DNA of 64,000 nucleotides, from NCBI GenBank assembly GCA_030491005.1, contig JAKZMJ010000032.1, positions 1 through 64,000 of the forward strand, in the 5' to 3' direction. Within the stretch, counting starts at the first letter, position 1. Every line of letters starts with the position of its first letter. This DNA comes from Sulfurospirillum sp. Its GTDB lineage: Bacteria > Campylobacterota > Campylobacteria > Campylobacterales > Arcobacteraceae. Of the stretch, positions 28,760 through 38,630 are shown piece by piece. The position numbers were made by a program, and so were the translations under genes. The notes under the pieces were generated by a model, which had not been told where the DNA came from, did not search any database, and worked only from the letters and a program-made list of their open reading frames with translations.

Positions 28760-28788
28760 CGAACATCAAATCAAATATCAAATGTTCG
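28760..28788. repeat. Inverted repeat just before rnhB
   Basis: CGAACAT (28760-28766) and ATGTTCG (28782-28788) are exact complements separated by 15 bases, ending three bases before the rnhB ATG at 28792. No Shine-Dalgarno sequence precedes that ATG, so the dyad occupies the place of the ribosome-binding site. It may be an operator or an mRNA hairpin. Confidence 0.5.
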
Positions 28789-28791
28789 CTA

Positions 28792-29343
28792 ATGTTTAGC
28801 TTATGTGGAATTGATGAAGCTGGCAGGGGTCCACTTGCTGGTCCTTTGTGTGTCGCTGGCGTGATAATCAATGAAGCAATTATTGGTTTAAATGATTCTA
28901 AAAAATTAAGTGAAAATAAAAGAGAAATACTTTTTGACACTATTAAAAAAAATTGTTTTTATCATATAGTTTTTAAAAGTGCAAAACAAATAGATAGTTT
29001 GGGATTAAGTTTTTGTTTAAAAACTTCTATTGAAGAAATTATGAATACCTTAAAAAATAAAACAAATCATTTTTTAATAGATGGTAATACTTCTTTTGGG
29101 GTTAAAAACTTAGAATTTAAAATCAAAGCAGACGCAAGTGTTTTAGAAGTAAGTGCAGCTTCTATTTTAGCTAAGGTTTCAAGAGATAGATATATGTATT
29201 TGATTTCAAAACAATATTCAAAATACACTTTTTCTAAACATAAGGGATATGGTACTAAAAAACATATAGAAGAAATAAAAAAATTCGGATTTTGCAAAGA
29301 GCATAGGTTAAGTTATAAAATCAAAGCTTTACACTTAGAATAA
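28792..29343 (+). CDS. rnhB: Ribonuclease HII
   Basis: A 183-residue enzyme that cuts the RNA strand of RNA-DNA hybrids and starts removal of misinserted ribonucleotides. The first active-site carboxylates are D8 and E9 in CGIDEAGRGPLAGP; the third is in IKADASVLEVSAASILAKVSRD, and HKGYGTKKH follows, all diagnostic of type 2 RNase H. The protein is slightly short but complete. No ribosome-binding site is visible before the ATG; an inverted repeat sits there instead. The RluE-type gene begins 2 bases after its stop. Confidence 0.93.
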   Translation: MFSLCGIDEAGRGPLAGPLCVAGVIINEAIIGLNDSKKLSENKREILFDTIKKNCFYHIVFKSAKQIDSLGLSFCLKTSIEEIMNTLKNKTNHFLIDGNTSFGVKNLEFKIKADASVLEVSAASILAKVSRDRYMYLISKQYSKYTFSKHKGYGTKKHIEEIKKFGFCKEHRLSYKIKALHLE

Positions 29344-29345
29344 AA

Positions 29346-29921
29346 ATGAACAATACAGAAAACAATTCAAAAAAACTTTTAGTACTAAATAAGCCTAAGG
29401 GTTATGTGGTAACGAGATCTGATGAACTTGGTAGAAAAACTGTGTATAAACTTTTGCCAAAGTGGGTATTTGATGATGAATGGATGCCAATTGGACGCTT
29501 AGATTTAGAATCTAAGGGACTTTTATTATTCACAAGCAATGGTAAAATAGGAAATGTTTTAACCAAACCTAAAAATTGTATTAAAGTATATGAAATTTGG
29601 ATTAGGGGATATGTGACAAAAGAACATATAAAAGAAGCTATTTGTGGAGTACAAAGTAAGTTTGGTTTACTTAAAGCACTTGATGTCGAAAAAATAAATA
29701 TTGGTGGAGCTAAAACAAAACTAAAAATCACAATTGATGAGGGACGGAATAGACATATACGACGTCTTTTTGGTGCTATGAAAGACCCAAAATTTGGAAC
29801 ACCCTTGAAGGTCTTAGACTTGAAGAGAATTAGTATTGGAAGTTTTAAACTTGACATAAAGATAGGTGAATGGCGTTTTTTGTCATTGGAAGAAGAAAAA
29901 ACTTTACTTAAAGATTTATAA
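29346..29921 (+). CDS. RsuA/RluE-family rRNA pseudouridine synthase
   Basis: A 191-residue enzyme isomerising a uridine in rRNA to pseudouridine. Motifs: LLVLNKPKGYVVTRSDELG, the catalytic-Asp loop GRLDLESKGLLLFTSNG, and the C-terminal DEGRNRHIRRLFGAM. It has no N-terminal S4 RNA-binding domain, which fits the RluE subgroup (large-subunit helix 90 region in E. coli) better than RsuA or RluB. The precise target position here is unproven. It follows rnhB by 2 bases and is probably co-transcribed with it. Confidence 0.88.
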   Translation: MNNTENNSKKLLVLNKPKGYVVTRSDELGRKTVYKLLPKWVFDDEWMPIGRLDLESKGLLLFTSNGKIGNVLTKPKNCIKVYEIWIRGYVTKEHIKEAICGVQSKFGLLKALDVEKINIGGAKTKLKITIDEGRNRHIRRLFGAMKDPKFGTPLKVLDLKRISIGSFKLDIKIGEWRFLSLEEEKTLLKDL

Positions 29922-29997
29922 TTTAGATTTTCTTTTTAAGATATTTTAAGGTATTTTAATAAAAACTAGTAAAAGTAATAATTTATCAAAGAACGAG

Positions 29998-30333
29998 CTA
30001 TCTTTTATCCACTAATCTTCCAACTTTTTCACCACCTAATATATGAAAATGTAGATGTTCTACTTCTTGTCCTCCATTTTCGCCAATATTTGTAATAAGT
30101 CTATATCCATTTTCGTTTAAATTTAATTTTTTAGTTAATTCTTGAATAAAACCAGTCATTTGCCCTATAATATTAGCAGGTGTAGTATTAAATGAAGAAA
30201 AATGTTCTTTTGGTATAACTAAAATATGAATTTTTCTTAAAGGATTTATATCTTCAAATGCTAGAAAAGTCTCATTTTCCATAATTGTTTTATTTGGAAT
30301 ATCACCACTTATAATTTTACAAAAAATACACAT
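29998..30333 (-). CDS. HIT-family nucleotide-binding hydrolase (HinT type)
   Basis: A 111-residue protein with the histidine triad HLHFHILGG (H93, H95, H97) and the N-terminal CIFCKIISGDIPN, as in HinT/PKCI phosphoramidate hydrolases acting on AMP-linked substrates. The physiological substrate is not known. It lies beside pheS in divergent orientation; a HIT gene is also next to pheS in Campylobacter and Helicobacter, so this is conserved synteny. Complete, nothing odd. Confidence 0.93.
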   Translation of the reverse strand: MCIFCKIISGDIPNKTIMENETFLAFEDINPLRKIHILVIPKEHFSSFNTTPANIIGQMTGFIQELTKKLNLNENGYRLITNIGENGGQEVEHLHFHILGGEKVGRLVDKR

Positions 30334-30443
30334 TATTTTCCCCTATAATTTTATTATAATATTATAACCAAACTCTAATAAATGTTTAAGTATAATCTAT
30401 TTTTTAAAACAAATTAGTGATACAAAATACAGGAGAGAATTAA

Positions 30444-31436
30444 GTGGATAAGTGGATAGAAAAAATCAATAATACCTGTGATATTGAAATTTTAGAAACT
30501 ATTAGAATAGATATTTTGGGTAAAAAAGGAACTCTAACAAATGAGTTTACAAAATTAAAAGATATTCCTAAAGAAGAAAAAAAAGAATTTGCAAAAAAAT
30601 TAAATATTCAAAAGCATTTAATTACTAAAGCTCTTGATGAACAAAAAACTTTTTTAGAAAAAGAATTATTAAAACGAAAATTAAAAAATGAAAAGATAGA
30701 TGTAACAAAATTTGATAACACTTTACAATATGGGGCATTACATCCAGTAGCAAGTACTATGGATACTATTATTACATATTTCCAAAATCTTAATTTTTCA
30801 GTAGAAGAGGGTCCTTTGGTTGAAGATGATTTTCATAATTTTGAGGCTTTAAATTTACCAAAATATCATCCAGCACGTGATATGCAAGATACTTTTTATA
30901 ATAAAGATTATACTTTATTGAGAACTCATACTTCGCCTGTACAAATTAGAACTATGTTAAAACAAAAACCACCAATAAGAATGATAGCTCCTGGAACTGT
31001 TTTTAGAAGAGATTTTGACTTAACACATACTCCTATGTTTAATCAAATCGAAGGTTTAGTTGTAGACAGTTCTGATAAAATTTCTTTTGCTAATTTAAAA
31101 CATATATTAGTAGAGTTTTTAGAATATATGTTTGAAGATATTAATATAAGATTTAGACCTTCGTTTTTTCCTTTTACAGAACCTTCAGCTGAAGTTGATA
31201 TTTCTTGTGTCTTTTGTAAGTCTAAAGGATGTAGAGTTTGTTCTCATACGGGATGGTTAGAAGTATTAGGCTGTGGAATAGTTGATGAAAATGTATTTAA
31301 ATCAATAGGATATGAGAATGTTTCAGGTTATGCTTTTGGTTTAGGAGTAGAAAGATTTGCAATGCTTAAACACAATATTGGAGATTTAAGATCTTTATTT
31401 GAAAGTGATTTAAGATTATTAGGACAATTTAGATGA
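30444..31436 (+). CDS. pheS: Phenylalanyl-tRNA synthetase alpha subunit
   Basis: A 330-residue class II synthetase subunit. After an N-terminal coiled-coil that contacts tRNA (about residues 1-85) comes the catalytic core with [10 protein letters not shown]-like start ([12 protein letters not shown]), motif 2 around [20 protein letters not shown], and motif 3 [12 protein letters not shown]. Start is GTG at 30444 with AGGAGAG upstream. A CxxC pair in [12 protein letters not shown] is present as in many bacterial PheS. Its stop overlaps the pheT start (ATGA). It forms an (alpha-beta)2 enzyme with PheT. Confidence 0.97.
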   Translation: MDKWIEKINNTCDIEILETIRIDILGKKGTLTNEFTKLKDIPKEEKKEFAKKLNIQKHLITKALDEQKTFLEKELLKRKLKNEKIDVTKFDNTLQYGALHPVASTMDTIITYFQNLNFSVEEGPLVEDDFHNFEALNLPKYHPARDMQDTFYNKDYTLLRTHTSPVQIRTMLKQKPPIRMIAPGTVFRRDFDLTHTPMFNQIEGLVVDSSDKISFANLKHILVEFLEYMFEDINIRFRPSFFPFTEPSAEVDISCVFCKSKGCRVCSHTGWLEVLGCGIVDENVFKSIGYENVSGYAFGLGVERFAMLKHNIGDLRSLFESDLRLLGQFR

Positions 31437-33757
31437 TTATTACAAGAACATGGATAGAAGATTTTTTAGATATATCAAAAATATCAACAAAAAAGTTGTG
31501 TAAAACATTTACTAGTATAGGTTTGGAAGTTGATAGTGTAAAAAATATTAAAATTCCAAATGGTGTAATTGTTGGAAAAATTATTGAAACAAAAAAACAT
31601 GAAAATGCAGATAAGCTAAATATTTGTATGGTAGATATTGGTTTGAAAATCATTCAAATAGTTTGTGGTGCAAAAAATGTTAAAGAAGGACAATATGTTC
31701 CTGTAGCTATGGTTTCTTGTCAACTTAGTAAAGATTTGAAAATTAAAAAAACAATTCTACGAGGTGTTGAATCAAATGGAATGATTTGTTCTTCTAGTGA
31801 ATTAGGACTTCCTATTTTAAATAATGGTATTTTAGAGCTTGATTCTTCTATTGGGGAATTAATTATTGGAAAGCAATTAAAAGAGTACTCTTTATTAAAT
31901 GATGAGGTAATAGAACTAGAACTAACTGCTAATAGAGGAGATTGTTTAAGTATTAATGGAATAGCAAGAGAATTAAGCGCTTATTTTAATATTGCATTTA
32001 ACGAACTTGATACTTCTATTTCTTATTTAAACTCCGCAATAGGACAAATATTAGAAATTGACTGTGATAGTAAAGTTGAAGCTTCTTTAGTCTTTAGTGC
32101 TATTAATTTAGAAAATTTTAAACTACCATTATTGCAAAAATTAAGACTTGGTATTATTTCTAAATTTACTAATAATGATATTCAAAATGCTTTATTTTAT
32201 ACTACTCATTGTAATGGAGTGATTTTTAATGCTTATTGTAAAAACGATACAAAAATAAATAAAAATAATTTATCTGTTTTAAATATAAAAAGAGACAAAC
32301 AAAATTTTGATGTAGTTTATAGTAAAGAATTATTAAGTACTATTTGTGTTGAACATAAAGATATAACTTTAAATGATGATGAATATATCATTGAAAGTTC
32401 ATATATAAATCCAGAAGTTTTATCAAAAAGAGTTTTTGAAACAAAAAAAACAACAGGCGATATTTATTATAAAAGCTCCAGAGGAAGTGAGCCAAATATT
32501 CAAGAAGGTATGAGTTTTCTTGCAATATTGCTTTCAAAGTTTGGTGTAAAATTCTATAATGGATTTAGAGTTTTTACAGAAGATAAGGAACATACAAATA
32601 TTGATGTGAATATTGATAAAATCAATGCAATAATTGGACAAAAAATTTCAAAAATGAAAATAGAAAAAATTTTAAGCGCTTTAAAATTTGATGTAAAAGA
32701 CACAGTACATAATATATTATCTGTTAAAGTACCATTTTATAGGCATGATATCAAAAATATCGCAGATATAACTGAAGAAATAGTAAGAATAATAGGTATT
32801 GATAATATTAAAGCAAAACCATTAGAAGTATCAGAAATAAAACAAATAAATCAAACGACATTAAATTTATTAAAAAAAAATATGCTAAGACAAAAAGCAG
32901 TTCAAAATTCCTTTTTTGAAACAATAACTTATGTATTTACAAATAAAGAGAATTTAAAAAAATACAATTTCAAATGTGTAAAAAACGAGCTAGATATATT
33001 AAACCCTATTGTTAATGAATTAAATACATATAGAAGTACTATTTTATTAAATTTAGTAGAAGCTGTTTCTAAAAACTTAAAATTAGGTTTTAAATCTCTT
33101 GGATTATTTGAAATAGGTACAATTTTTGATGAAAATAGAAAAGAAAGTAAGAAAATATCTTTTATTTTTTCTGGAGAAAAAGAAGAAAATAAAGTTTCCA
33201 ATAAGGGAAAACCTAAAAATATAGATTTTTTTGAATTTTCTAAAAAAGTATTAAATACTATTGGTCATTTTGAATTAGAAACTATGCAAAAAATAAATAA
33301 TAGCTTTATTCATCCTTATCAATGTGCTAATGTTATTTGTAAAGGAGTTAATATTGGATTTATATCCAAGCTTCACCCTAGTGTTTGTAATGATTTTGAT
33401 TTACCTGATACTTTTATTGCAGAAATTGATTTTGACAAAATACAAAGTGATTTAACAATAGCCAAGACACATTCAAAATTTCAAAGTTCAAAAAAAGATT
33501 TAAGTATTGTTGTTCCAAAAGATATGGAATATTCTAAAATTAAAACTTTAATTAATACTATTAAAGATACAAATATTAAACAATTTAATTTAATCGATAT
33601 TTATACTGATGAAGCATTAGGGGATAATGAAAGTCTAACTATTAGGTTTATTTTACAAAATGATAATAAAACTTTAAATGAAGAAGAAATTTCTTCTTCA
33701 TTAGATAAAATTTTGAGCACTTTAAATAATAAACTAAAAATTACATTAAGACAATAG
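31433..33757 (+). CDS. pheT: Phenylalanyl-tRNA synthetase beta subunit
   Basis: A 774-residue subunit with an N-terminal EMAP-type tRNA-binding domain (about residues 39-145, with [15 protein letters not shown] and CGAKNV), B3/B4 editing region, B5 domain, catalytic-like core and C-terminal FDX-ACB anticodon-binding domain starting near [16 protein letters not shown]. The editing module hydrolyses mischarged Tyr-tRNA-Phe. In the B3/B4 region the sequence is shorter and less conserved than in E. coli, so editing capacity is worth checking. It overlaps pheS by four bases and precedes aroA by 29. Confidence 0.96.
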   Translation: MIITRTWIEDFLDISKISTKKLCKTFTSIGLEVDSVKNIKIPNGVIVGKIIETKKHENADKLNICMVDIGLKIIQIVCGAKNVKEGQYVPVAMVSCQLSKDLKIKKTILRGVESNGMICSSSELGLPILNNGILELDSSIGELIIGKQLKEYSLLNDEVIELELTANRGDCLSINGIARELSAYFNIAFNELDTSISYLNSAIGQILEIDCDSKVEASLVFSAINLENFKLPLLQKLRLGIISKFTNNDIQNALFYTTHCNGVIFNAYCKNDTKINKNNLSVLNIKRDKQNFDVVYSKELLSTICVEHKDITLNDDEYIIESSYINPEVLSKRVFETKKTTGDIYYKSSRGSEPNIQEGMSFLAILLSKFGVKFYNGFRVFTEDKEHTNIDVNIDKINAIIGQKISKMKIEKILSALKFDVKDTVHNILSVKVPFYRHDIKNIADITEEIVRIIGIDNIKAKPLEVSEIKQINQTTLNLLKKNMLRQKAVQNSFFETITYVFTNKENLKKYNFKCVKNELDILNPIVNELNTYRSTILLNLVEAVSKNLKLGFKSLGLFEIGTIFDENRKESKKISFIFSGEKEENKVSNKGKPKNIDFFEFSKKVLNTIGHFELETMQKINNSFIHPYQCANVICKGVNIGFISKLHPSVCNDFDLPDTFIAEIDFDKIQSDLTIAKTHSKFQSSKKDLSIVVPKDMEYSKIKTLINTIKDTNIKQFNLIDIYTDEALGDNESLTIRFILQNDNKTLNEEEISSSLDKILSTLNNKLKITLRQ

Positions 33758-33786
33758 TTGATAAATAATAGATAAAAAGGATATAA

Positions 33787-35064
33787 ATGCAATGTCTTAA
33801 AATTAAAAAATTAAAAAAACCTTTTAATATAGAAATTACTTCAATAGCAAGTGATAAGTCTATTTCTCATAGATGTGCAATATTTTCACTGTTTTCTAAT
33901 GAAGTATCTTATATTAAGAATTATTTAACAGCAGATGATACTCTAAATACTTTAAATATCATCGAGCAATTAGGTGCAAAAATAAAAAGAAATGGTTCTT
34001 GTGTAGAAATAACACCACCAAAAGTTTTAAAAGAAGCTAATGATATTTTAGATTGTGGTAACTCAGGAACTGCTATAAGATTATTATGTGGTTTCTTATC
34101 ATCCATTGAAGGTGCTTTTGTATTAACAGGTGATAAGTATTTAAATAGCCGACCAATGAGTAGAGTTACTAAACCTTTAAATTCAATTGGTGCTAAAATA
34201 GATGGAAGAGATAATGCACATAAAGCTCCTTTATTTATAAGAGGGACTAAGGAACTTGAATCTTTTACTTATGCTTCGCCTATTGACTCAGCTCAAATAA
34301 AAACAGCGATGATTTTAGCAGCACTAAGAGCAAAAGGTGTTTCAAGATACAAAGAAAGTTTTTTAACAAGAGATCATACTGAGCGTATGTTAAAAGGTAT
34401 GGGTGCTAAACTTGAAAATGATAAAGATGGTTATATTAATATTTATCCATTAAAAAACTCTTTAAAAGCTTTAAATATTACAGTTCCTTGTGATCCTTCT
34501 TCTGGTTTTTTCTTTGCACTTGCTACTGCTATTATTCCAAATGCTAAAATAGTACTTAAAAATATTACGTTAAACCCTACGCGAATTGAAGCTTATAAAG
34601 TTTTAAAACAAATGGGTGTTGATGTTGAATTTATAGAAAAAGAAAATATTTATGAACCAATTGGAGATATAAAAATATCTCACAATAAGTTAAATGCGGT
34701 TACCATAGATAAAAATATACCTTGGCTTATTGATGAGCTTCCAGCTTTAGCAATTGCTATGAGTTTAGCTAAGGGAAAATCAGTTCTTAAGAATGCAAAA
34801 GAGTTAAGAGTAAAAGAATGTGATAGAATAAGTGTTGTAATTGAAAATCTAAAAAAATGTAATATTTCATGTGAAGAGTTTGAAGATGGTTACCATATTA
34901 TAGGTGGAGTTTTAAAGGAAGCCAGTATTAATTCAAGAGGAGATCATAGAATTGCTATGTCTTTTGCTATTGCTGGTCTTGTTTGTAATATGAATATTGA
35001 TGATAGTTCTTGTATCTTAACATCGTTTCCAAATTTTACAGAATTACTTGATTTATTAAAATAA
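33787..35064 (+). CDS. aroA: 3-phosphoshikimate 1-carboxyvinyltransferase (EPSP synthase)
   Basis: A 425-residue shikimate-pathway enzyme joining phosphoenolpyruvate and shikimate-3-phosphate. Signature motifs are the N-terminal [15 protein letters not shown], the [11 protein letters not shown] loop (the equivalent of the LGNAGTAMRP loop, here with the class II spelling), [24 protein letters not shown] and RVKECDRI, followed by [13 protein letters not shown]. The motifs fit the class II EPSP synthases. The pheS-pheT-aroA-ispH order is the same as in Campylobacter jejuni. Nothing unusual in length. Confidence 0.96.
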   Translation: MQCLKIKKLKKPFNIEITSIASDKSISHRCAIFSLFSNEVSYIKNYLTADDTLNTLNIIEQLGAKIKRNGSCVEITPPKVLKEANDILDCGNSGTAIRLLCGFLSSIEGAFVLTGDKYLNSRPMSRVTKPLNSIGAKIDGRDNAHKAPLFIRGTKELESFTYASPIDSAQIKTAMILAALRAKGVSRYKESFLTRDHTERMLKGMGAKLENDKDGYINIYPLKNSLKALNITVPCDPSSGFFFALATAIIPNAKIVLKNITLNPTRIEAYKVLKQMGVDVEFIEKENIYEPIGDIKISHNKLNAVTIDKNIPWLIDELPALAIAMSLAKGKSVLKNAKELRVKECDRISVVIENLKKCNISCEEFEDGYHIIGGVLKEASINSRGDHRIAMSFAIAGLVCNMNIDDSSCILTSFPNFTELLDLLK

Positions 35065-35076
35065 AAAAGGAAAACT

Positions 35077-35910
35077 ATGCAGGTTAAGTTAGCATCTTCA
35101 TATGGATTTTGCTTTGGCGTTAAAAGAGCTATTAAAATAGCCGAAATAAATAAAGGTGCATCAACTATGGGACCTTTAATACATAATTTAGATGAAATCA
35201 ATAGACTAAAAGATGATTATAAAGTTGGATTATATAAAGACATTAATGAAGTAAATCCAAATGATACTGTTATAATTAGAACACATGGAATTCCAAGAAA
35301 TGATTTGAAGACATTAAAACTTCAAAATATTAAAGTTGTCAATGCTACTTGTCCTTTTGTAACAACTCCACAACAAATTGTTAGAAGAATATCTCAAAAA
35401 AATTATTCTATAGTTATTTTTGGTGATGAAACTCACCCTGAGGTAAAAGGTATTAAGTCTTATGGAAAAGATATAAACGATGTTCATGTGGTTACTAAAG
35501 TAGAAGAATTAGCTAATATAAAATTTAAATTTGATAAAATAGCAAGTATTGCACAAACGACTAAAAATAAAGAAGAATATTTAGAAATAGTTAATGAACT
35601 AATTTTAAAACATAGGGAAGTTAGAGTTTTTAATACAATTTGTGATGCAACATTTGAAAATCAAGATGCAGCTAATGAATTATCTAATGATGTAGATATT
35701 ATGATAATAATAGGTGGTAAGAATTCATCAAATACTAAACAGTTACATAAAATTTGTTTAAAAAATTGTGAATCTTCATATTTAGTTGAAAATGACAAGG
35801 AAGTAGATATAACTTGGTTTAAAAATAAAAAACTATGTGGTATAACTGCAGGTGCTTCAACACCTGATTGGATTATTCAAAAAGTTGTTAACTTAATACA
35901 AAATATTTAA
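35077..35910 (+). CDS. ispH: 4-hydroxy-3-methylbut-2-enyl diphosphate reductase
   Basis: A 277-residue iron-sulfur enzyme, the last step of the methylerythritol phosphate route to isopentenyl and dimethylallyl diphosphate. The three cluster cysteines are C12 (GFCFGVKRA), one in NATCPFVTTP, and one in the late NTICDATFENQ region; SSNTKQLH and TAGASTPDWI contribute to the substrate site. It follows aroA by 12 bases. In Campylobacter and Helicobacter the next gene is rpsA; here it is a convergent thioesterase gene, so the cluster has been cut after ispH. Confidence 0.96.
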   Translation: MQVKLASSYGFCFGVKRAIKIAEINKGASTMGPLIHNLDEINRLKDDYKVGLYKDINEVNPNDTVIIRTHGIPRNDLKTLKLQNIKVVNATCPFVTTPQQIVRRISQKNYSIVIFGDETHPEVKGIKSYGKDINDVHVVTKVEELANIKFKFDKIASIAQTTKNKEEYLEIVNELILKHREVRVFNTICDATFENQDAANELSNDVDIMIIIGGKNSSNTKQLHKICLKNCESSYLVENDKEVDITWFKNKKLCGITAGASTPDWIIQKVVNLIQNI

Positions 35911-35960
35911 TCTATTGTAAATAGATTTATACTCAAATTTATATTTTTATATAAAAATAT
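35909..35960. terminator. Hairpin region between ispH and the thioesterase gene
   Basis: AATCTATT (35909-35916) and AATAGATT (35920-35927) form an eight-base-pair stem starting in the ispH stop. Then 35941-35960 is a perfect 20-base AT palindrome, ATATTTTTATATAAAAATAT, overlapping the thioesterase stop. Together they could end transcription from both convergent genes, but AT-only stems are weak. Confidence 0.4.
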
Positions 35961-36309
35961 CTATAATATTTTGTGGAATTTTGTGAGGTTTAAAATCTTT
36001 TAGATAGGCTACTTTGATATTTGTAGTAAACAAAAGCTCATCATTTCTAAATATTTCATGGAATATTAGAAGAGATGCTTTTCTTTTTTTAATTAATTTT
36101 GTATTTATATAAATCATATCACCAAATTTTGCTGGTTTTATATAATTTGCCTCTACACTTTTTACAACAAAAAATTCATCTTGTGAATGTGGAGATAAAT
36201 TTCTTTTAAAAAACAATTCACTCCTAGCTCTTTCACAAAATTTTAAATAATTTGCATAATATACAACACCACCTAAATCTGTATCTTCATAATATATTCG
36301 CATTTTCAT
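35947..36309 (-). CDS. ybgC: YbgC-type acyl-CoA thioesterase
   Basis: A 120-residue hotdog-fold thioesterase. The N-terminal RIYYEDTDLGGVVYYANYLKF is the 4-hydroxybenzoyl-CoA thioesterase/YbgC signature, with the nucleophile-type Asp early in the motif, followed by ERARSE. A structurally characterised Helicobacter homologue hydrolyses long-chain acyl-CoA. In many Gram-negatives ybgC precedes tolQ, but no tol genes are here; it is monocistronic and convergent with ispH. Complete length for the family. Confidence 0.9.
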   Translation of the reverse strand: MKMRIYYEDTDLGGVVYYANYLKFCERARSELFFKRNLSPHSQDEFFVVKSVEANYIKPAKFGDMIYINTKLIKKRKASLLIFHEIFRNDELLFTTNIKVAYLKDFKPHKIPQNIIDIFI

Positions 36310-36450
36310 ATTTTAAGCTCCTATTTAACATATTTTAAGATTGAAGTTTGAAATCTTTTTTAATGTAGATTAATCATATCATTAAAATAAAGAATTTCAA
36401 TTAATTCGAATATTATTTTATAAGTATTTAATAAGAATAAATCCATTATC

Positions 36451-36475
36451 TAGCACTTAAATACAAAAAGTGCCA
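36451..36475. promoter_or_regulatory. CIRCE-like inverted repeat upstream of htpG
   Basis: TAGCACTT (36451-36458), nine bases, then AAGTGCCA (36468-36475). The CIRCE operator of the heat-shock repressor HrcA is TTAGCACTC-N9-GAGTGCTAA; spacing is identical and six of the core bases in each arm (AGCACT and AGTGC with a following C) match. It lies 79 bases before the htpG ATG, upstream of a possible -10 (GATAAA near 36514). hrcA is not in the window. Confidence 0.6.
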
Positions 36476-36554
36476 AATTCTTTTTAAACTTTAGCTTTCT
36501 TTTATAAAGTTGTGATAAAATTCCATTATAAAAATTAATTATTAGGAAGAAAAT

Positions 36555-38459
36555 ATGGCTAAACATAAATTTCAAACAGAAGTAGGACAATTATTACATT
36601 TAATGACGCATTCTTTATATTCAAATAAAGAGATATTTATAAGAGAATTAGTATCAAATGCAAGTGATGCAATAGATAAGTTAAATTATCTAAGATTAAC
36701 AAATGAAGATATTAAAAAATCTTTACCACAAGATTGGTCAGGTAAAGTTACAATGTCTTTTGATGAAAAAGAAAAATCTTTAACAATTGTTGATAATGGT
36801 GTAGGTATGAATGAAAAAGATTTAATCTCTTCAATTGGAACAATAGCAAAATCAGGAACAAAATCATTTGTTGAAGCAATGACAGGTGATGCTAAAAAAG
36901 ATTCAAATCTAATAGGTCAATTTGGTGTTGGTTTTTATTCAGTTTTTATGGTGGCATCTCATGTTGATGTTATTTCAAAAAAAGCAGGTGAAGATAAAGC
37001 ATATAAATGGTCAAGTGATGGTTCAGGAGAATTTGATTTAGATGTAGTTACTAAAGAGAATGCTGGAACTGTTATATTTATAAAATTAAAAGATGAAGAA
37101 GCAGAAGAATTTGCTTCAAAACATAGAATAGAAAATATTGTAACTAAATATTCAAATCATATTGCTTATCCTATTTTCTTAGATTATAAAGAAGAAGTAG
37201 AAGAAGACTTAAGTGAGGAAGATAAAAAAGCTGGAAAAGAAGCTAAAAAAACAATAGAAGATAAACACGAAAAAATAAATGAAGCAACTGCATTATGGAT
37301 GCAAGCAAAAGCAAAGCTTAAAAAAGCTGAATATAATGATTTTTATAAGTCAATATCTCATGATAGCGAAGATCCAATGTTAAGTATTCATACAAAAACT
37401 GAAGGAGTAAATGAATATACAACATTGTTCTATATTCCAAGTAAGGCTCCTATGGATATGTATAGAGCTGATTATCAACCAGGTGTAAAACTTTATGTTA
37501 AAAGAGTATTTATAACTGATAGTGAAAAAGAGTTATTACCTACTTATTTAAGATTTGTAAGAGGTATTATTGATAGCGAAGATTTACCTTTAAATGTAAG
37601 TAGAGAAATTTTACAAGAAAACAGAGTTATGGCAAATATAAAACAAAGTTCTGTTAAAAAAATATTAAGTGAAATTAAAAAATTAGCTAAAAAAGAAGAA
37701 GTATATGCACAATTTATTGAACAATATAATAGAGCTTTAAAAGAAGGAGTTTATCAAGACTTTACTAATAAAGATGCTATTTTAGAACTTGTAAGATATA
37801 AATCAACAAATAGCGACAAAATGACTTCATTAGCAGATTATAAAGACAGAGCAAACACAGAACAAAAAGCTGTTTTTTATATAGTAGGAGATAATGAAAA
37901 AGTTCTTAAAAACTCACCTTTACTTGAAGCATATACAAAAAATAAAATTGAAGTTCTAATATTAGATGATAAAGAAATTGATGAGATTATAACTCCTGCA
38001 ATTGGAGCTTATAAAGAATGGACTTTAAAAGATATATCTTCTTGTGAAGCACCTGCTGTTGAGCAAAGCGAAGAAAAGAAAAAAGAAGTTGAGGAAAAAT
38101 TTCAAGATATTACAAAAAAAATAAAAGATATCTTAGGGGAGAGTGTAAGTGAAGTTAGAGTAACAAATAGATTAAATCTTTCACCTTCTTGTGTAGTAAA
38201 AGATGGAAATGACCAAATGGCACAAATGGCACAAATGATGCGTTCAATGGGTCAAGAGATGCCAGAAACTGCTCCTATTTTAGAAATAAATCCAGAGCAT
38301 GAAATAGTTTCAAAATTAAATTCTTTAAAAGATGAAGATATGATTAGTGATATTTCTTGGATTTTATTAGATCAAGCAAAATTAAGTGAAGGTATCAATA
38401 TAACTGATGCAGTAGCATTTTCACAAAGATTAAATAGAATTACTACAAAAGCTTTATAA
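36555..38459 (+). CDS. htpG: Chaperone HtpG (bacterial Hsp90)
   Basis: A 634-residue ATP-dependent chaperone. The GHKL ATPase domain begins ETEVG-like (FQTEVGQLLHLM), with the catalytic Glu and Asn in FIRELVSNASDAIDK, the DNGVGM motif, and the IGQFGVGFYS lid-glycine loop. A charged linker (about residues 215-240) joins the middle domain, which has LPLNVSREILQENR, and the C-terminal dimerisation domain follows. AGGAAG precedes the ATG. A CIRCE-like dyad lies 79 bases upstream, suggesting heat-shock control by HrcA. It is monocistronic. Confidence 0.97.
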   Translation: MAKHKFQTEVGQLLHLMTHSLYSNKEIFIRELVSNASDAIDKLNYLRLTNEDIKKSLPQDWSGKVTMSFDEKEKSLTIVDNGVGMNEKDLISSIGTIAKSGTKSFVEAMTGDAKKDSNLIGQFGVGFYSVFMVASHVDVISKKAGEDKAYKWSSDGSGEFDLDVVTKENAGTVIFIKLKDEEAEEFASKHRIENIVTKYSNHIAYPIFLDYKEEVEEDLSEEDKKAGKEAKKTIEDKHEKINEATALWMQAKAKLKKAEYNDFYKSISHDSEDPMLSIHTKTEGVNEYTTLFYIPSKAPMDMYRADYQPGVKLYVKRVFITDSEKELLPTYLRFVRGIIDSEDLPLNVSREILQENRVMANIKQSSVKKILSEIKKLAKKEEVYAQFIEQYNRALKEGVYQDFTNKDAILELVRYKSTNSDKMTSLADYKDRANTEQKAVFYIVGDNEKVLKNSPLLEAYTKNKIEVLILDDKEIDEIITPAIGAYKEWTLKDISSCEAPAVEQSEEKKKEVEEKFQDITKKIKDILGESVSEVRVTNRLNLSPSCVVKDGNDQMAQMAQMMRSMGQEMPETAPILEINPEHEIVSKLNSLKDEDMISDISWILLDQAKLSEGINITDAVAFSQRLNRITTKAL

Positions 38460-38474
38460 AAAGTTTTTGTATAT

Positions 38475-38521
38475 AAAAAAGAAGGAAAACAATATAAAGT
38501 CATATTTGTTTCTTCTTTTTT
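38475..38521. terminator. Terminator between convergent htpG and ftsH
   Basis: AAAAAAGAAG (38475-38484) and CTTCTTTTTT (38512-38521) form a ten-base-pair stem ending in a T-run on the plus strand and likewise on the minus strand, a bidirectional design. A second smaller hairpin, CTTCTTT (38559-38565) with AAAGAAG (38578-38584), lies closer to ftsH. Confidence 0.65.
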
Positions 38522-38630
38522 AGCCACATAAGAATACAAAATTAAGCAGTTTACTTAACTTCTTTTATTAAAAATATAAAGAAGCCTATAAGCCAAATAG
38601 TAAGATGTTGCAGTCTTTACAAATCCTTAA

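Noticed and set aside
29402-29857. Minus-strand open frame of 151 codons opposite the pseudouridine synthase gene
   Set aside because: Fully inside a conserved gene on the other strand, with a low-complexity translation; a shadow frame.
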